Shown: one piece after another, positions 38,918-52,440 of the stretch | Layout of the letters: each line of letters begins with the position of its first letter | Numbering within the stretch: position 1 is the stretch's first letter | Assembly: GCF_910592395.1 (NCBI RefSeq) | Contig: NC_088317.1 | Location: forward strand, 14,882,001-14,946,000 | Direction: 5' to 3' | DNA from: Lineus longissimus | Taxonomy: Eukaryota > Nemertea > Pilidiophora > Heteronemertea > Lineidae | Length of the DNA stretch: 64,000 nt | Notes under the pieces: generated by a model | The model's input: the letters and a program-made list of their open reading frames with translations, nothing else | What the model was told of the DNA's origin: nothing | Databases searched by the model: none | Translations under genes and position numbers: made by a program

Positions 38918-41900
38918 GCTATTATGTATCAACAAGAAGTCTGGAGAAGCAGTAAGAGAAACGTTAGCATTTTCAGTGCGATAACGTTAGCGTTTGTTAA
39001 ACGTTCCCGTGCCAATAGATTTCTGCATATTCCCTTACTGCATGCATAGAGCTGTCAACTATCAAATGTTTTAAAACATTAACCCTTCAACCGCCAATCC
39101 AACGAATTTATACATATTATTGGGAAAAAAGCCAAGTTTTTTTCTACCTTAACCGTCGTAAACACGATCGTCTTTGATCAATATAATGTAGCTGTTGTTA
39201 TAGCCAAAAGCAGTCTTTATTGTTAATTTAATTGTGATGAAAAAAATGTAACACTAAATTCATGAAAACATTGTTAAAACATTCAACTGCTAAATGGTAG
39301 ATTTTGGTGGGTAGATTTTGGTTGGTTACATATATAGATCAATCTTCAAAAACATCAAAGGGTACAACAACGTTTACCCATGACTTCTAATTCATAATAT
39401 GCATGATGTTTTTGGAAAAAGACTTGGTGACATGAATGAAAAATACTGATGATTTCAGGAATTAGAATTTAAATGGGTTCTTTTTCAACATACTTCAGGA
39501 CGGTGTTTACAATTAATCGATCATTAGTTAGGTAATCATTCCACATTTAATTAAACATTCTTCAAGACTGCACATGGCAATAAAATATGCGCCAACCAGA
39601 TCGCTCAATGATGACTCATCCTGCTGGGAACGGTAGGCATGTTTTACTCAAATTAGACCCAATTTGAACATAGTACCTTTCACTTTTTCTTAATCGTAAG
39701 TCATTCAATTTTAGTGTGAGACTCAGTCCCCAATTCAACGTACTCGACCCAAAATTACAACATGTTATCGATACGTACATCTTCTGTAGGTTGCTTGGTC
39801 TAACAAGTCGAATGGAATAAAAATGCTACTAATAAAACATTCAAGGGTATTGATGAAAGCTTAAAGTAAAAAAAAGAAATGTTGTAACAAAATACGAGTC
39901 CTAATACCAGGTAGACTGAAGGTGGTAGACCGGTAGGCCTTCATCTCCTGCTATTGAGACACCGTGTTTGTGTGCACCAAATTAAACATACAAAGGTATA
40001 TTCGAGTGTGATTCCTACAGATTGAGTGTCAGTGAACACACAGTTTTCATGTGCATCTCTGCATGCAAATGCAAGTGTATACTTCAGTGCAATGCTTCGA
40101 AGTGTTATAAACTTCACTTTGTTAATTTCATCAGCAATTATATTTATTCCTCATTATTTCATGGATATGATATTTGGACTAGTGTGTAATGAATTCAAGT
40201 GACATTAGATAAGGCTCGACAAGAAGTAAGTACAATAGTATACATTATATATTCTTTTAATTTGCTCATAAATGTCCCAAGAAAGAGTCTGTTCATTTCC
40301 TCGCTCATGCAAAAGGCCACTTGGCCATAGGAAACCTCAGAAAATGGTGACAATTTCAAATACACCAGTTCATTTATGAAACACGTAGGTGAACTTATAT
40401 GAAAGTATTCATTTGATGTTCATGAAAAGTACTCTTCGCCTATTTTGAAGTGTAAGCAGGTATTTTTGGTCGACCAGTATAGTACATGTATGTGTTTGTT
40501 AAGTATTTCACCGAGGAGCACGATATTGAACTTCTGAGGAGAATAATTATCGGACAATCAAGTCCATGGACATGTTTAATGGAGTCTTTAATTTGTATGG
40601 GAAATGATGACCAGCACTGAGCTAATGTCCAAGAAGGAGGTGTCCAGCATAAGTTCTCAAAATCAATGCTCATGCACAAGTCAGTGATCAATATCTACTG
40701 CATCATACAGTATCGAGGAAAAATATCATTTGGAATCGATATCATATATTGGTTGGTGATAATGCGAAGTTCTTGCTGGTGTCAGGTACTCGCTCATTTT
40801 ACAAAAAAACATTGTTGTTTCCGTTATAAGTGCATGAAAACCTGATCATTAAAGGCTAACGCCGTTCGTTAGAAATTCGAAATTCGTAATTGGATTTGAA
40901 AATTCCGAATTGCATAAACAAGACATGAATATAAATTTTAACATTGCCTATGTATTGACAGATGTACACAAATACTACAATTCATGTTTCAGCAAAATTG
41001 CATGATAACTGCACTATGGCATTGTGTATTACTGTATTTCTATTTTCCTGACGTAGATTTAGAATTACAAGCACAATGTTTTGATTTATTACGTTATTTC
41101 AAGGATGGGAAAATAAATAATCAACCCAGATACGTAACAATTTAAGTTCATGTTGATTTTATATTACACGCTTACAAAGGTGCTTTAACTGGAACATTAA
41201 AATTCCCAGCACATAAAAAGTCTATTTTAACGATAACAAACTGGTCCATTAAATCTCTATTGTTATAATGTAATAGTTGGAAATAACGCACGTTCGATAA
41301 TTCGGTCAATTAAGTTTGTTTTCATTTTCTCTATCGAACGGTCTAAATATAGAATGAAAATAAGGAATTGCTTTGGAAATTTTTAAAGAATTGTTCGATT
41401 ATGAATTTAATGTTGACTTGTAAAAAGCTCACATGGACTTAATGCAAGAAGTACCCTGTAAAAGTGAAAGGCAAATAGGCCTACTTAACAATCTAATTGC
41501 TAACTCAAATGCCAATTCTCAAACTTCCCCGGTCTAAGTCTGGTGCTGTGCCAAGGGGAAGCGGTCTTTCAGGGAATAGCACCAGGTTCTCGACTCATGA
41601 AACCAGTTCTGCTGCAGGGAGTCATCGGGCAGAGCTAGCTGGCAACGGGGAAGCCAAGAAGTCGAAACCGAGTTATCATCATCCATGTCATCGGGAACAC
41701 GTGTTCATTTAATTCTGCTATATCGTAGGGGTGGCATTTGTGACTGCTTAAAACGATGGTAGTATTGCCATTAAGGAAAGACAGGCTTGGAGGATAGGCA
41801 CAACAGTTATACGTGGATTAATCTATTGCCTTGGAAGGTGAGTGCACATCAATTGACTTTAGTAATTATTCACTATTCTTGACTGCTGATTATCCAGTTT

Positions 41901-42870
41901 TCAATTTTATTTTTGAATTTCAACGCCAACTGGTCAGCCCACATGAACACAACAGCCTCCATTGTCATAATACATATCTTTTCTGGAATTAAAACTTATG
42001 CTTTTTACCTAAAAAATATTATTATATTATTGTTTCAGAACACCGTCTGAAAAGGCAGACAAGTTGGTGTGTTAGCCCTTTGAATAATTATCCAGAAATA
42101 AACAAAATGCAAAATAGCATTAATCACGTACATGGACATACATGTAGATCCATAAATATCAAATCGTCACGAAAATCGTCACGGAACGATAGACTTGTTG
42201 ACTGTTTAGGCTGTAAGGGTCCAAAACTGTCATATAAGTGATGTTATAGATTCAATCCGACAGTGAAGAGTTGTATTGCTAGGAATAGTGAGCAACTCTA
42301 GAACAGAACGGCTCTTATTCAACCTGATTATTCCGTGCGGGGAGGGAGAGATGCATCTTAGACACGTCTTTCGTATGAGTTTATAAACCGTTAGCAGAAG
42401 CCTATCAAATGCGAGGTACTCTCTTCGGTACTTAGTATAAATATCGACATCTTACCCAAAGTAGGTCATTTCGAAACCCTATCAATAGTTTTTAGTTCAG
42501 TGTAGAGTTCCCTACCATAGTTTTAGTTTCGCGTTCCGTAATGATGCATCGGAAACATCCGAAGTTTATTTGCGTATGCGGTAGGTTTGTTTGTTCATTT
42601 ACATTCTGATACGATGAAGTGGTTTATCAACAGTTAGAGTCATTGAGAGTGTACCTTTAAGCTGGAGATGGACGTGGCATGTGTGAAGACTCAAACAGAC
42701 CGCTGTGAGAGGCGCAACTTTCTCGTCATGAAACCACCGAAGGTGAAAATTAGGTAATAAACGAATGGTAAACAAAAAGTTGTAGTCTTGATGTTTTTAT
42801 CATCATGTTTATTCAATCATCATAAAACAATTTTCAATCATCGTTACGGTTGTGGTCGTCTCCGCCACAA
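38918..42870. other. Unassigned AT-rich sequence
   Basis: A GC-richer open frame at 41497-41712 could be an exon fragment but has no family resemblance. Nothing else is supported. Confidence 0.4.
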
Positions 42871-43105
42871 CTCATTATATTATTTCACCCCCTTCATTCA
42901 CAGTTAAAAGAATCAGCCCAACACGTGGTCTTTAATGTCTTTAAACGAAGCGCGCTCGCACCTAGGCCTAAATTCCCATTGTTCAACAGTCTCATCAGAG
43001 GGTCATCAGGGCAAATCGTGATAATATCGACCCCCACGAAACACCTATAAGGGTGGTTGATAAACCTACCTGGCAGTGGCGAATAGTTCAAACGTAATGG
43101 CCATC
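42871..43105. repeat. Diverged dispersed repeat with conserved hairpin, copy 2
   Basis: Partner of 33215-33565. The ungapped block covers ccattgttcaacagtctcat through cgacccccacg to gggtggttgataaacct. It lacks the ~130-base middle segment of copy 1. The hairpin cgaccccc/gggtggttg is preserved with one G-U pair. Confidence 0.65.
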
Positions 43106-44457
43106 AACATCATCCTCACCACTAATTAGAAATCATCATCGTCACTGAATTCGTCGTCGTTTAGGCGTCATCACCAAAAGTGATATTTTCTTTACTGAAG
43201 GCATATGATCATGTAAAATTCCCTTGCTGCCCCTTGATTTCGCTTCCCGCAGCGTGAAATGTTCGAATGCCAGCTCTCTCAAACATGAACTGTAAACAAA
43301 CTACTATAAATGTGCTGTACAATGTTGCACAATTTCTTGAAAAGAAAAATCCACTAACCCAGGCTGTTGGTGCGTTGTAATTGTTCCTTTCAGTTTACAG
43401 TCATGACTGGATAAGTTTTCGGAATGAAATCGATAACAACCAGCATGCTATCTGTAAGGAATGGAATTTGATTCGAAAGAAGCACCTACGGTCTCAAGCA
43501 CATAGGCATGATAAGTGTCGGTTTCGGGATGTTTGGTGCTGAGTGTGAAGAAAAGAATTGTTAACATTATGTTTGTACGGATAGATTAGCTAAGCATTCT
43601 TTTGGAGGTAACAGGTGGCGTGATGAATTGTCATAACTTTTTCAGATCGTGCTAATTATACTTGGTTGCACTCGCGTACTTGCGTTAGCATAAAAACGTA
43701 TACAGGGTGTGCATGAAGCACTGTCACTCAATCGTATTCAGAAAAACTTTAAACATCCTCTAGTAAAATCAATGGTTTTCATTCGTCCGCCGATCGAGGC
43801 AAGATTCTTTGGTGCATTTTTCCTGTGGCAATCGTGGATTGATGATTTCGTATGACTCGAGAACATCGGATATAATCAAACGTTTTATGCAATATTGACA
43901 GAGTAAAGCCTGGTTATGTGACTTTTCACCTATAGTACAATCACCTTCTTAGCAGCTGCTCCACATGATTAATGTTTAAGGCAAACGGCTGCCTCCACCG
44001 CCATCATACTCTCATGACAAACAAAAGCTTATCATACACTATCTCGATTTATAAGACAACTTTTGTGATAACCAACGTGAAAATTGTCTATATTTTCTAA
44101 CGTACTGAGACCAAACGCTTCCCGATGATCGACTTCAACCTGATGTTTCGTGTACCCTTGCAATGCTTGCATTATATCTTTACATTACATGCATAACGTG
44201 AAGGCTCATTTGATCCAGGAATTCAGTCTATGATGTGTGACCTTTACGCGGTTGATTCATGGCATTTTATGCCACATAATCAATCACCCTGATTCGTGGA
44301 ATTCAGTCATGTGGTGTAGTCGGCGGGCGCTGAGTCCAGCTGTGAAGCACAAAGCAGTGGTTGCTTTCAAGGCTTTGCAAAGTTAAAAGTAAACGTTATC
44401 TTGCCTTGGATTTATCTTGCTCAAACCCAAGGTATGTCTTTTTTTCTCTTCTTTCTA
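43106..44457. other. Unassigned sequence
   Basis: No gene, complete transposon or conspicuous repeat was seen. Confidence 0.4.
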
Positions 44458-44651
44458 CATCCTTAAAATACAGGTTTTTAGTCAACACAAATATGCATCC
44501 CATGGGGTTTTGTTAGGAAAATGAATGAACCCCTTTAAGACTCATAGTGTTTGTTTCATTTTCCTTAAAACCTCTATTGGGTGCATATTTGTGTTGGTAA
44601 AAAAAAAAAAATTTTAAACGCTCGATTAAAAACCCTTATTTTTAGAGTGCA
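44458..44651. mobile_element. Foldback MITE, ACTCTTAAAA-terminus family, copy 2
   Basis: The ends catccttaaaatacagg and cccttatttttagagtgca are inverted. Inside, acacaaatatgcatccca pairs with its complement near 44582-44598, and aggaaaatgaa pairs with ttcattttcct. The element folds over nearly its whole length. Confidence 0.7.
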
Positions 44652-47600
44652 CAGTGTATGCGCTTCCTTCGAAGATGGGTTGTATTACAACACCATTTTA
44701 GAAATGTCCTTAACATCTAAATGAAATGTCTTCATTGAAAGATCATTGAAAAAACCATTGAGAAAAATATATCTGTCTATTTCCTTCATGATAATAGCAC
44801 CCTAAAGAATCCAAATCCTAAACTGGGCATTTCCGAGTCATCTCGTATTCCCGATCGAGTCACAAGTACCGCAATAGTTTCCTCGCAAAAATGGCTCTCT
44901 CCCGGCATACTAAGTATTGCTAGTATTCGGCTGATGCGTACATTAGGACCTCGAGATACTTTGGCGCTGCTTTTGAGCACCATTTTCCTTCATAGGCAGA
45001 GAAATGAAGCAAATGATTCTAAAACTAGCATGAACAACAACAATATTAGACGCGACACTTCAACCATCCACTACGCGTAGAAAGTCTAGAAAATATTTGT
45101 ATACGATTTTTAGTAAGATCTAACTTACAAGTAGATTGACGCACATAAAAATTGGTCAAGGAATAAAAATAAATCATACGAAGCGGAAAAAGGCAAAATG
45201 AAACGTACACAAATTACCAAAACCTTTACTTTATTACCAGCTACTAAATTGAGAAGATCCTGGTTTGGTCGCGAAGCAAGGACCAATAAAAACAATTTTC
45301 AAAAAAATCCGACCAATAGTTCGCCCTCCAGAGCCCCAAACGATGTCGACAAAACTAAACGAATGGACTATAATCTCATTGATAAGTCACTCTGACATAC
45401 GACGTTCAAATTGGGATGGAGTATCCGAGATTGGTACACTTCCGCTTGCTAAAGTCGAGTAAAAATAAAAGTGAAGAACTGACTCCTGAAGTAGGGTAAG
45501 GACATTGAACGAAGCAAAATACGAAATTAAGCTGTCCCCTTTAAACCCTTAAGAAACTTCAAGTCACTATGCTCCTGATATCTTTCCCCTTCAACATGTT
45601 AAACACCTTCCAGTACATCCTCTTCTTGTTAAAGGCATTAGATAGACGCGATTTACACGTGTTTAACGGTAGATATAGCTGACAGTGAGAGATGAATGGG
45701 CCGAGAGTGTGAAAATAACAGGTTAATGTGAGAAAACGGTCTCTCCAGTGTTTAACGTTGAGAGCCAGTGATCTATGTAATGGCCCTAAAGACAAGAGGT
45801 GATTTGTAGACGTAGCATGGCTTGAGTTCGCATGGTAAGGCAAAGAGTACGCATCCGTGCCGCGAATTGCAGTGTCGGTAAAGCAGTGGCTTCTATATTT
45901 CATACTCTGTCTTGAACTTGACATGCCGATCTACCGGTGCTGTGCGTATCATCCAAGACTCGCCTCCAGTAGGTCGGCATGGAACTGCATGATGATACTG
46001 TTACGTTAAACTACCTTTGGGTTCAGCCGGCTTGTTTTGCAAGATAATGGCGGGGTCGCGCATGGACTTCGGCGAAATTAATTGATATGTGCAAACGTTC
46101 AGTTACCGAGGTGCGCCCTGGTAATACCTCTTAAGCTAGCCTGGATCTGGTTATGAAGTGCACAAACGGTTCGCGTGACGAAAGGATACTGTTATGATTT
46201 GAAGCATAATATGAATATGAATCTGAATGGTTTACACCGTTACACTCACAAGTAAACTGCAAGATGATGAAAAGTAATTCCCAAAGTGATGTTTGTATCA
46301 GGTACTAGTGTAGGAAAGGCTTGAGTGTTTCTAATCTGCATGTTTTGATTTACGTCCACTGACGCACGGCACTAGCGCCATGACAGACCAACCCCGCAGC
46401 CTGGGCTCTTGTGCTTAGTCCGAGCTTAGATTTCAAATTACTCCGGATTTAGCGGTGTTTATAACTGATGCTACTTAATCTAGTCGACTGTAAGAAGACA
46501 GAAGATAAGTGAAATGCGAGACCATACGATGCTATTTCGCCAACACTGGCTTAAGGAGGATGATCGAAAGTCTAATCGTAGATGAGATACAGTTTCTTGT
46601 TTCTTGTTTAATGATGGTCTCATCAGAGTTTGGTGTGTGTTAATTTCGAGAGCATGCGCAACCTTTCCGCCCGGGCCATGGTCGCTTTCATCGGGAAATG
46701 TTCACGTACTTTCGGCCCGATGTCGAAAAAGTACTGGGCAGATTTTGTTCTTGGGACTTGGTTTTTCTTAAATCCAACGCTCTTCAAAGGTACATTTAAT
46801 GTACCTTGGTCATAACAAAACAAAAATACCTTGGTCCTTATCAAAATTAGATCCTCGTCGAATGGATACAATTCATATGTTGAAGGCATCGATGCTTCAG
46901 TCTGCCCCTACGAGCCCAAAAGGGCGTGGACATTTATTTTTGAAAGCGACAAACATATCATTCCGTATAGACTACGAACTAAAAGAGATTCAGCCGTGGC
47001 ACAAGTCTTTATCGTTGTAAAAATAACTAATTTGGTGATTACTTCTGATGCAGCTCATTGGCTTCATAATCAACTACCTGAGGGGAACTCGAAACTGCTA
47101 CATTTATCAATGGAATTATTCCCGCCTTAGGTTTTAACTGGGCCGCTCAAAACTCCCCAATTTTATAAGCGTTTCACCATTGGTTTCCTTTAAGGAAACT
47201 ACACTTCCGTGTGCAATGTTTGAATTCCAACATCGTGATTTTGGGTAAACTTGAGATGGAGTCATTAAACACTGATAGAGGAAGAAAAAAGATGGCTGCG
47301 GATCAACACTAAATCCTCTTGTATAGCATGATACGAAATATGATACCGGGGCTATTGATAGATGGAGCATTGTTACAGCTCGCACAGAGGAACATAAGGA
47401 TTCCTGTTTCAGAGCCAAGGTTGAACTACTCGGATTTCTTGATTGCTTTCTCTTAATTTACATCTACCCTTATTGTTAGCCGATGGGACTTGGTATGTAA
47501 GCCATCATTGAAGCCTTTTTCAAGGTTCTATTGATGAAGTACTCGTACTCGACAGGTGTAATTTTGTATTTTCGTATGAAAGATTAGTCCTTTACAGTTT

Positions 47601-49901
47601 ACCCCTTTTTCCGATAATTAAATGTCATGGCAGCCTTTTGAAGAGTTGTTAAGCGCTATTGCTTTTGGGCAAGTCTAAAAAAGAATATCCTTGTTTGTGA
47701 TGATGCGATGTTGTTGTTGTTGTATATTCGGGGATTGATGTTGTCCAGAAATCTCATATACACATGTTGGAAAACACCAGGGGCTGTCTGATGGTGTGTG
47801 TTTTTAACTTTTTTCGATTATTTGAATATTCCGCTTATGTAAACTTATATCGGGCATACTTTAGAATTGCGGGTCATATATATACTAGCTACGAAACGAA
47901 GTCAAAAACGACGTCAATCGTCGTTCGTAAGCCTGCCTATTGATATGAGCTAGACTGTACGTAGTCCTTCAGCGGGCCATTGCTGGAAAAACATTCCACC
48001 CGGCTCCAGAAATTCCAAAGGCTACGTTTTTGTGATTCTTACTAAAGAAAATAGGTGCAAATTATGGCAATTTGAAGACCTTTGAGTCCATGTGTTTAAA
48101 TCATTATCATGATCTTGTACCTAGTCTGATCAGCCACTTCAGGTTTAACGCCTTGGCGACGAGGAACTAAAAGGTTTAGCACGTCGAAAAAAGGTATATG
48201 AATACACGAATGGGCAAACAATCGAGGTTCATGAAGTTAATTAGCCTAAATGGGTAATTTCGCTGCACGTGGTCAAAGTTTATTATTTTGCTGGCATAAA
48301 AAGCCATTAAGAGGGTTCATTGATCACAAACAACAATGTATGACTTTCTCCTGTATTTAAGTTCCAATTACCCTTTAACTCACTTAAGGGACATGATGCA
48401 AACATTCTCTGATGTAATGCTTTGACGATGCCTTGCGAAGGTGTTGAAGCACTGACGGCCTAGTGCCTGTCGTTAAAGTTGACTAGTCTAATAGTCGATT
48501 AGTCAAATAGTCGAATAGTCGAAAGCCGAGGGACGAAATTACATTTTTATGACCCTACCAGATAGTTATCTATAAACCTTCGATTGGGTGCACAGCAAAT
48601 TTGAATGTGTTTGCCAATCACAGCAATTGCCGTTCTTGTCCAAGCGGTTTTTCTCCGTCATTCTTTAACTGTTTCGAATACTAGCGGCCATCTCCCAGGA
48701 CGCGCAGATTCAGTGAAGACAAAAACAATCTTATGTTTGTTAGTTTAATCGACTAATCGTCTGCCCTACCAGTCGTTCTTCCCAAAGCCTTTCCTCTTAA
48801 CCACAAATGATGAATCCACCCGCTAAACGCGCATAAATCTCCTCGGACCGTTTAGCGCTGTTTCCTCGAATTGATCGCTCGGTCCCAGGAGGACCGCAGC
48901 AATGATTTCCCTGCGTGTTGATTGGATTAGCTAGTGCTTTAGATGAATCCCTAATGAGGTGTTCAACACGTGTTAGTGGTACATCATGGGATCAATGATT
49001 AGATGTACCGCTTCCGTTATAAATTGCCATTTCTCGTTGTGCTTTCCTGATTTCTTATAACCGCGTTTGCTTCAAGCTGAGACTTTGCGTTAATTACTCA
49101 GACATCTTGTTGCAGTCTCGGGGCTGTTTAGCGTCGGTTGAAACGAGCACATAAAAACTGGCAACTTACAAGCTAGCTCTATTGATTTCCTTGGTAAACG
49201 ATGAATTGGGATGCGCTGGCATGTTTTAGCCAAATGAAGTGTCCTCATAGAATCTTCTTATACCTCTTATACAAAGAGGAAAAATTGATATTTCGTGTCT
49301 TTGCAACATGTGGCAAAAGTCAATTCTGCTTTTCTTTGAATTCATATGCATTATCCAATAAACGGGTTTTCATGCATGTTTGTATATGCATATTTCTTTG
49401 CCATTGATTCAATACCAAGAACCAACAATGTTGTAAGATGAATATATCAACACATTTTTCGATTTTACGACGTATTTGAAGGCGTAAGATGCATTATTGA
49501 AGCTCAACCATCACATGTTTGTGGGAATTTTAAGGGCCCGATCCAAATCCTAAGGCTGATAAGAGGCTTTAGCTGAAAAATCGTTTGAAGTTTGAAGTTT
49601 AGGGTAAACAGATAGATGCACCTTAGTAACATAACATTACATTTTAGATTCTACTTTATCAATAATTGTCGATCTCCAAATGATATTCACCAGGATATGC
49701 GTGTTAGTGCAAATAAAGCATTTGAAATCTTGACGTGACTTCGCGAAGCAGAGTTATTAGAGTCGTGCTAATAAACCCACACCTCCCAAGTTGAATTTCT
49801 AAGCAGTTTGCTCCCCTTAGGCTGATAGTGACTGGTAGTGTTTAGTTTCTAAGTACAGGCCTTCATTACATGTTTTATTACTAATCAACTAAACGATTCT
49901 T
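44652..49901. other. Unassigned sequence
   Basis: A short palindrome (aaggtacat/atgtacctt, 46787-46807) and a run of agtcgaatagtc repeats at 48480-48525 were noted. The latter may be one end of a decayed transposon, with related sequence near 48745. No gene is supported. Confidence 0.4.
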
Positions 49902-50084
49902 TTAATTAACATCTGGATGATCCATGAGGGTTTTAAATGTCCTGTGGTACTCCCCCAACAGAGATCTCATCTTAAAGTGCTGCCGCACCCATTCTGTTCT
50001 TTCTTTCTTTGGTCTTTGTGCCTGGTCAGCTTCATCCTCGGCTAAGAGGAGAAGAGCCAAATCTTCTTCGTCTGAACTGTCCAT
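49902..50084 (-). pseudogene. N-terminal fragment of a PIF/Harbinger transposase (HARBI1-like nuclease)
   Basis: A 60-codon frame starts MDSSDEEDLALLLLAEDE and continues with KKERTEWVRQHF, then LLGEYHRTFKTLMDHP, then stops. In Harbinger nucleases the protein begins with an acidic stretch, then W-V-x-x-h followed by G-x-Y/F-H-x-h, the region preceding the DDE nuclease core. That pattern is seen here. The DDE core is missing: the frame ends at a TAA directly after HPDVN and I see no continuation at lower coordinates. The fragment is therefore an internally deleted or decayed copy. Its position just inside a Harbinger-type terminus supports the call. Confidence 0.7.
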
Positions 50085-50206
50085 CTGATCGGCGCCAAAA
50101 GACCGATTACCGCACGCATGCTATACCCTGTGTGACTCGCCGTGCCCGTATAGCGTATAGCGAATACCGAATACCGAATACCGTATAGTTCTATGTGAAC
50201 CCAGCC
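50085..50206 (-). mobile_element. Terminus of a PIF/Harbinger element
   Basis: Read on the minus strand the end is ggctgggttcacatagaact, followed by 7-base repeats (two cgtatag, three cgaatac as read on plus). The plus-strand bases after it are taa (50207-50209), compatible with the TWA target of this superfamily. The opposite terminus was not found with certainty. A ggctgat sequence after tta at 49817-49819 is a weak candidate. Confidence 0.55.
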
Positions 50207-50766
50207 TAACGGACTTCTTTTAAAGTATATGCTGACCTAATTAAACTGGCGCAGCATCAACCAAGTTCAAAATGGAGATGGCTGGGAATAAGGCAAAGCA
50301 ATGCATGTTGCCTTCACCCGTTCAAGTCGGCAAATATCAAACATGTGCAAAAGTTGATAACGATATGTGTCGAATTATAGTTGTAGGCCTATCCCAAAGA
50401 AGTAAAGTCATTGGCAAACATCGACGACTTTCCATAAACCGATTACAGACAAACAGAGAATAGTTTCAGTAATCCAATTGGAAAGGCAAACGCAAATAAT
50501 TTGACAAGGACCTAGGTCAGGTCTGTTTTAGATTTAGTAAAGGCCCCATGTTGGGAAGATTAAATAGCATTATTCCCTGACAGCGACTTGCCAAAATATT
50601 GTTATTTCACACCTTAGGCTTAACCTTTTGGTCTGTGGTTCCTCGCATTTGCCATTTGCCTGTGGTTTCCTCTGCTTGTAAGGTGAGTTAGGTAGACAAT
50701 TTACTTGCAATTTACCATCCCCTCAACCGAGTCGAGTTGCCCGTTCTCCCTGCCCCCATTTTGTCA

Positions 50767-51145
50767 CCATAACTGCTTTGAGTTGGAAACCCTAAAGCGG
50801 AACAGTTCTAATATCCCAATGCGTTGCGCCTGACCTATACCATGACTGCTTTGAGTAGAACAAAATGCTTGATGAAACTATATTGATCCCACTTTGGCCA
50901 TGCTTCTCTATAGCTACTTTGAGTGAAAAACCCTTCGTGGAATTTACTTGATGGCCCAAACCTTTTAAGGTATTAAAATACCATAACTGTTGTGATTTGA
51001 AAATCCGTAATAAAGTTTTACTGATGGCTCAAACCTGGCTGCGCCAAACTGCTCTGAGTAGCAAGCTCTTCATGAAACTTGCGCGCCCTACTGCTACGAA
51101 TCGACAACCCTTGATGAAACTTTACTGATGGTACCATGGGTATCA
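50767..51145 (+). repeat. Diverged minisatellite, ~70-bp period
   Basis: The motif ccataactgctttgagt and relatives begin at 50767, 50840, about 50909, 50981, 51044 and 51085. Most are followed by a aaaccctt / atgaaactt / tactgatggc stretch. Periods are 73, 69, 72, 63 and 41 bases. The array lies about 1.3 kb upstream of the cholinesterase coding exon. Confidence 0.75.
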
Positions 51146-52440
51146 TGATCAATACTTAACTTTTCGATACATTATCTGTTTTTCTTATTATACACCTTTT
51201 CCATTAAGCTGTGGTTCATTTATATATCTACCAATACATTTCGGCTAGCGCTGATGGCTATCTCTACCAAGCTTCAGACTAAAGAAACTATATTTCATTT
51301 GCATCACCCCGAAGCATTTTGTCATCATCATCCATGCACATTGATTATTCTTCGGGCGGAGCCCGAATTATCATGTTTTCGTTCTGAAACCCGATACCAA
51401 AACTGCCAAAAGAATTAATGAAAGGGGACACAAATATAATGACCTGCCCTTAAAATGTCACAAAGCTTGCCTTTTTATGACTATAGTGATTGAGAAACAT
51501 TTTGGAGTTTCTGTTTTTTCTCCAAGGGGTAATTTCCTTTTTATTTTTTGTTGCCTTTTTAGATGATGAGTTTTTTTGAAACGTATAGACAAAAGCACTC
51601 CAGGCATGACAAGCAAGGATTTGCTCTAGCCATATCATTAACTGAAAAAAGTTGGTTCCTTTGGGCTAAATAGGCAATTAGTAACTGAATAACATATAGA
51701 AATGATGTATTGATGTCATAGGTCACGGAAAGACGACTGACATTTCAAGAACAGAGATTACTTTGAAATCGTTTGCCTATCATTTCATAAGAGATTAAGT
51801 CGATATTTTGTCCCGTCAAAGGCTATGCACTTCATAGAGCTACATGTATCAATTAACATTTTCATATATTTCTTTAAAAAAAACATATACCCATCGATAT
51901 TATCGAGAATAACAAAAGAGTTGTCTCTTTTTTACTTGTATCTTTTGTGTCCCTTTGAGCCGCAGGAGTTACAGTACACAGAAAAGATTTGTGGTCTTAT
52001 GATGGGGATGCTATCGATATTGTTCAAATTTTGTCTCTGAGCTTCTAAAGAAAAAATATCTCTGTAAAAAATAATTAGTTTCCTTACGCTACTGGCGACT
52101 TTGTGAGTACCAATGGACTATTATTTTTCTCACCGGTGGTTTATCATTATACATGTATATGTGGCAAAGCTATACTATGTAGTATGATGATGTTAAAATA
52201 GGGCCAACTGGTAGAATTGCAGTACTAACAGAACTCGTACACTTACCGGTGTTTTAGATGGCCTGCAGATAGCAAAGCATGTTTCCAGGTGTTTTCAGAT
52301 GATTTGCAGTATAGTAAAACCTCCTAACTATATGTAGACATTATTCTTTAAAGATAGTTTGCAGAATAACAAGACATACATGTACAAGACATACATGTAC
52401 ATGTATATCATTGACGTTGCTTTTCTTTTATATTTTGCAG
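51146..52440 (+). other. Upstream or 5'-intron sequence of the cholinesterase gene
   Basis: The coding exon is preceded by a polypyrimidine tract and cag at 52438-52440, so at least part of this stretch is expected to be intron separating a 5' untranslated exon. I could not locate that exon or the promoter. Confidence 0.4.

Noticed and set aside
41497-41712. GC-richer Ser/Gly-rich frame that might be an exon
   Set aside because: No polypyrimidine acceptor directly upstream and no recognised protein; left as unassigned.
46623-46889. 88-codon minus-strand frame
   Set aside because: Composition is plausible but no family is recognisable and there are overlapping frames on the other strand.
48480-48790. 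Transposon bounded by agtcgaatagtc repeats
   Set aside because: The inner motifs resemble each other, but the outer ends do not pair and no target duplication was found.
49817-50209. Complete Harbinger MITE with ends at 49820 and 50206
   Set aside because: The left candidate shares only ggctg with the right end, and the flanks tta and taa are not identical direct repeats.
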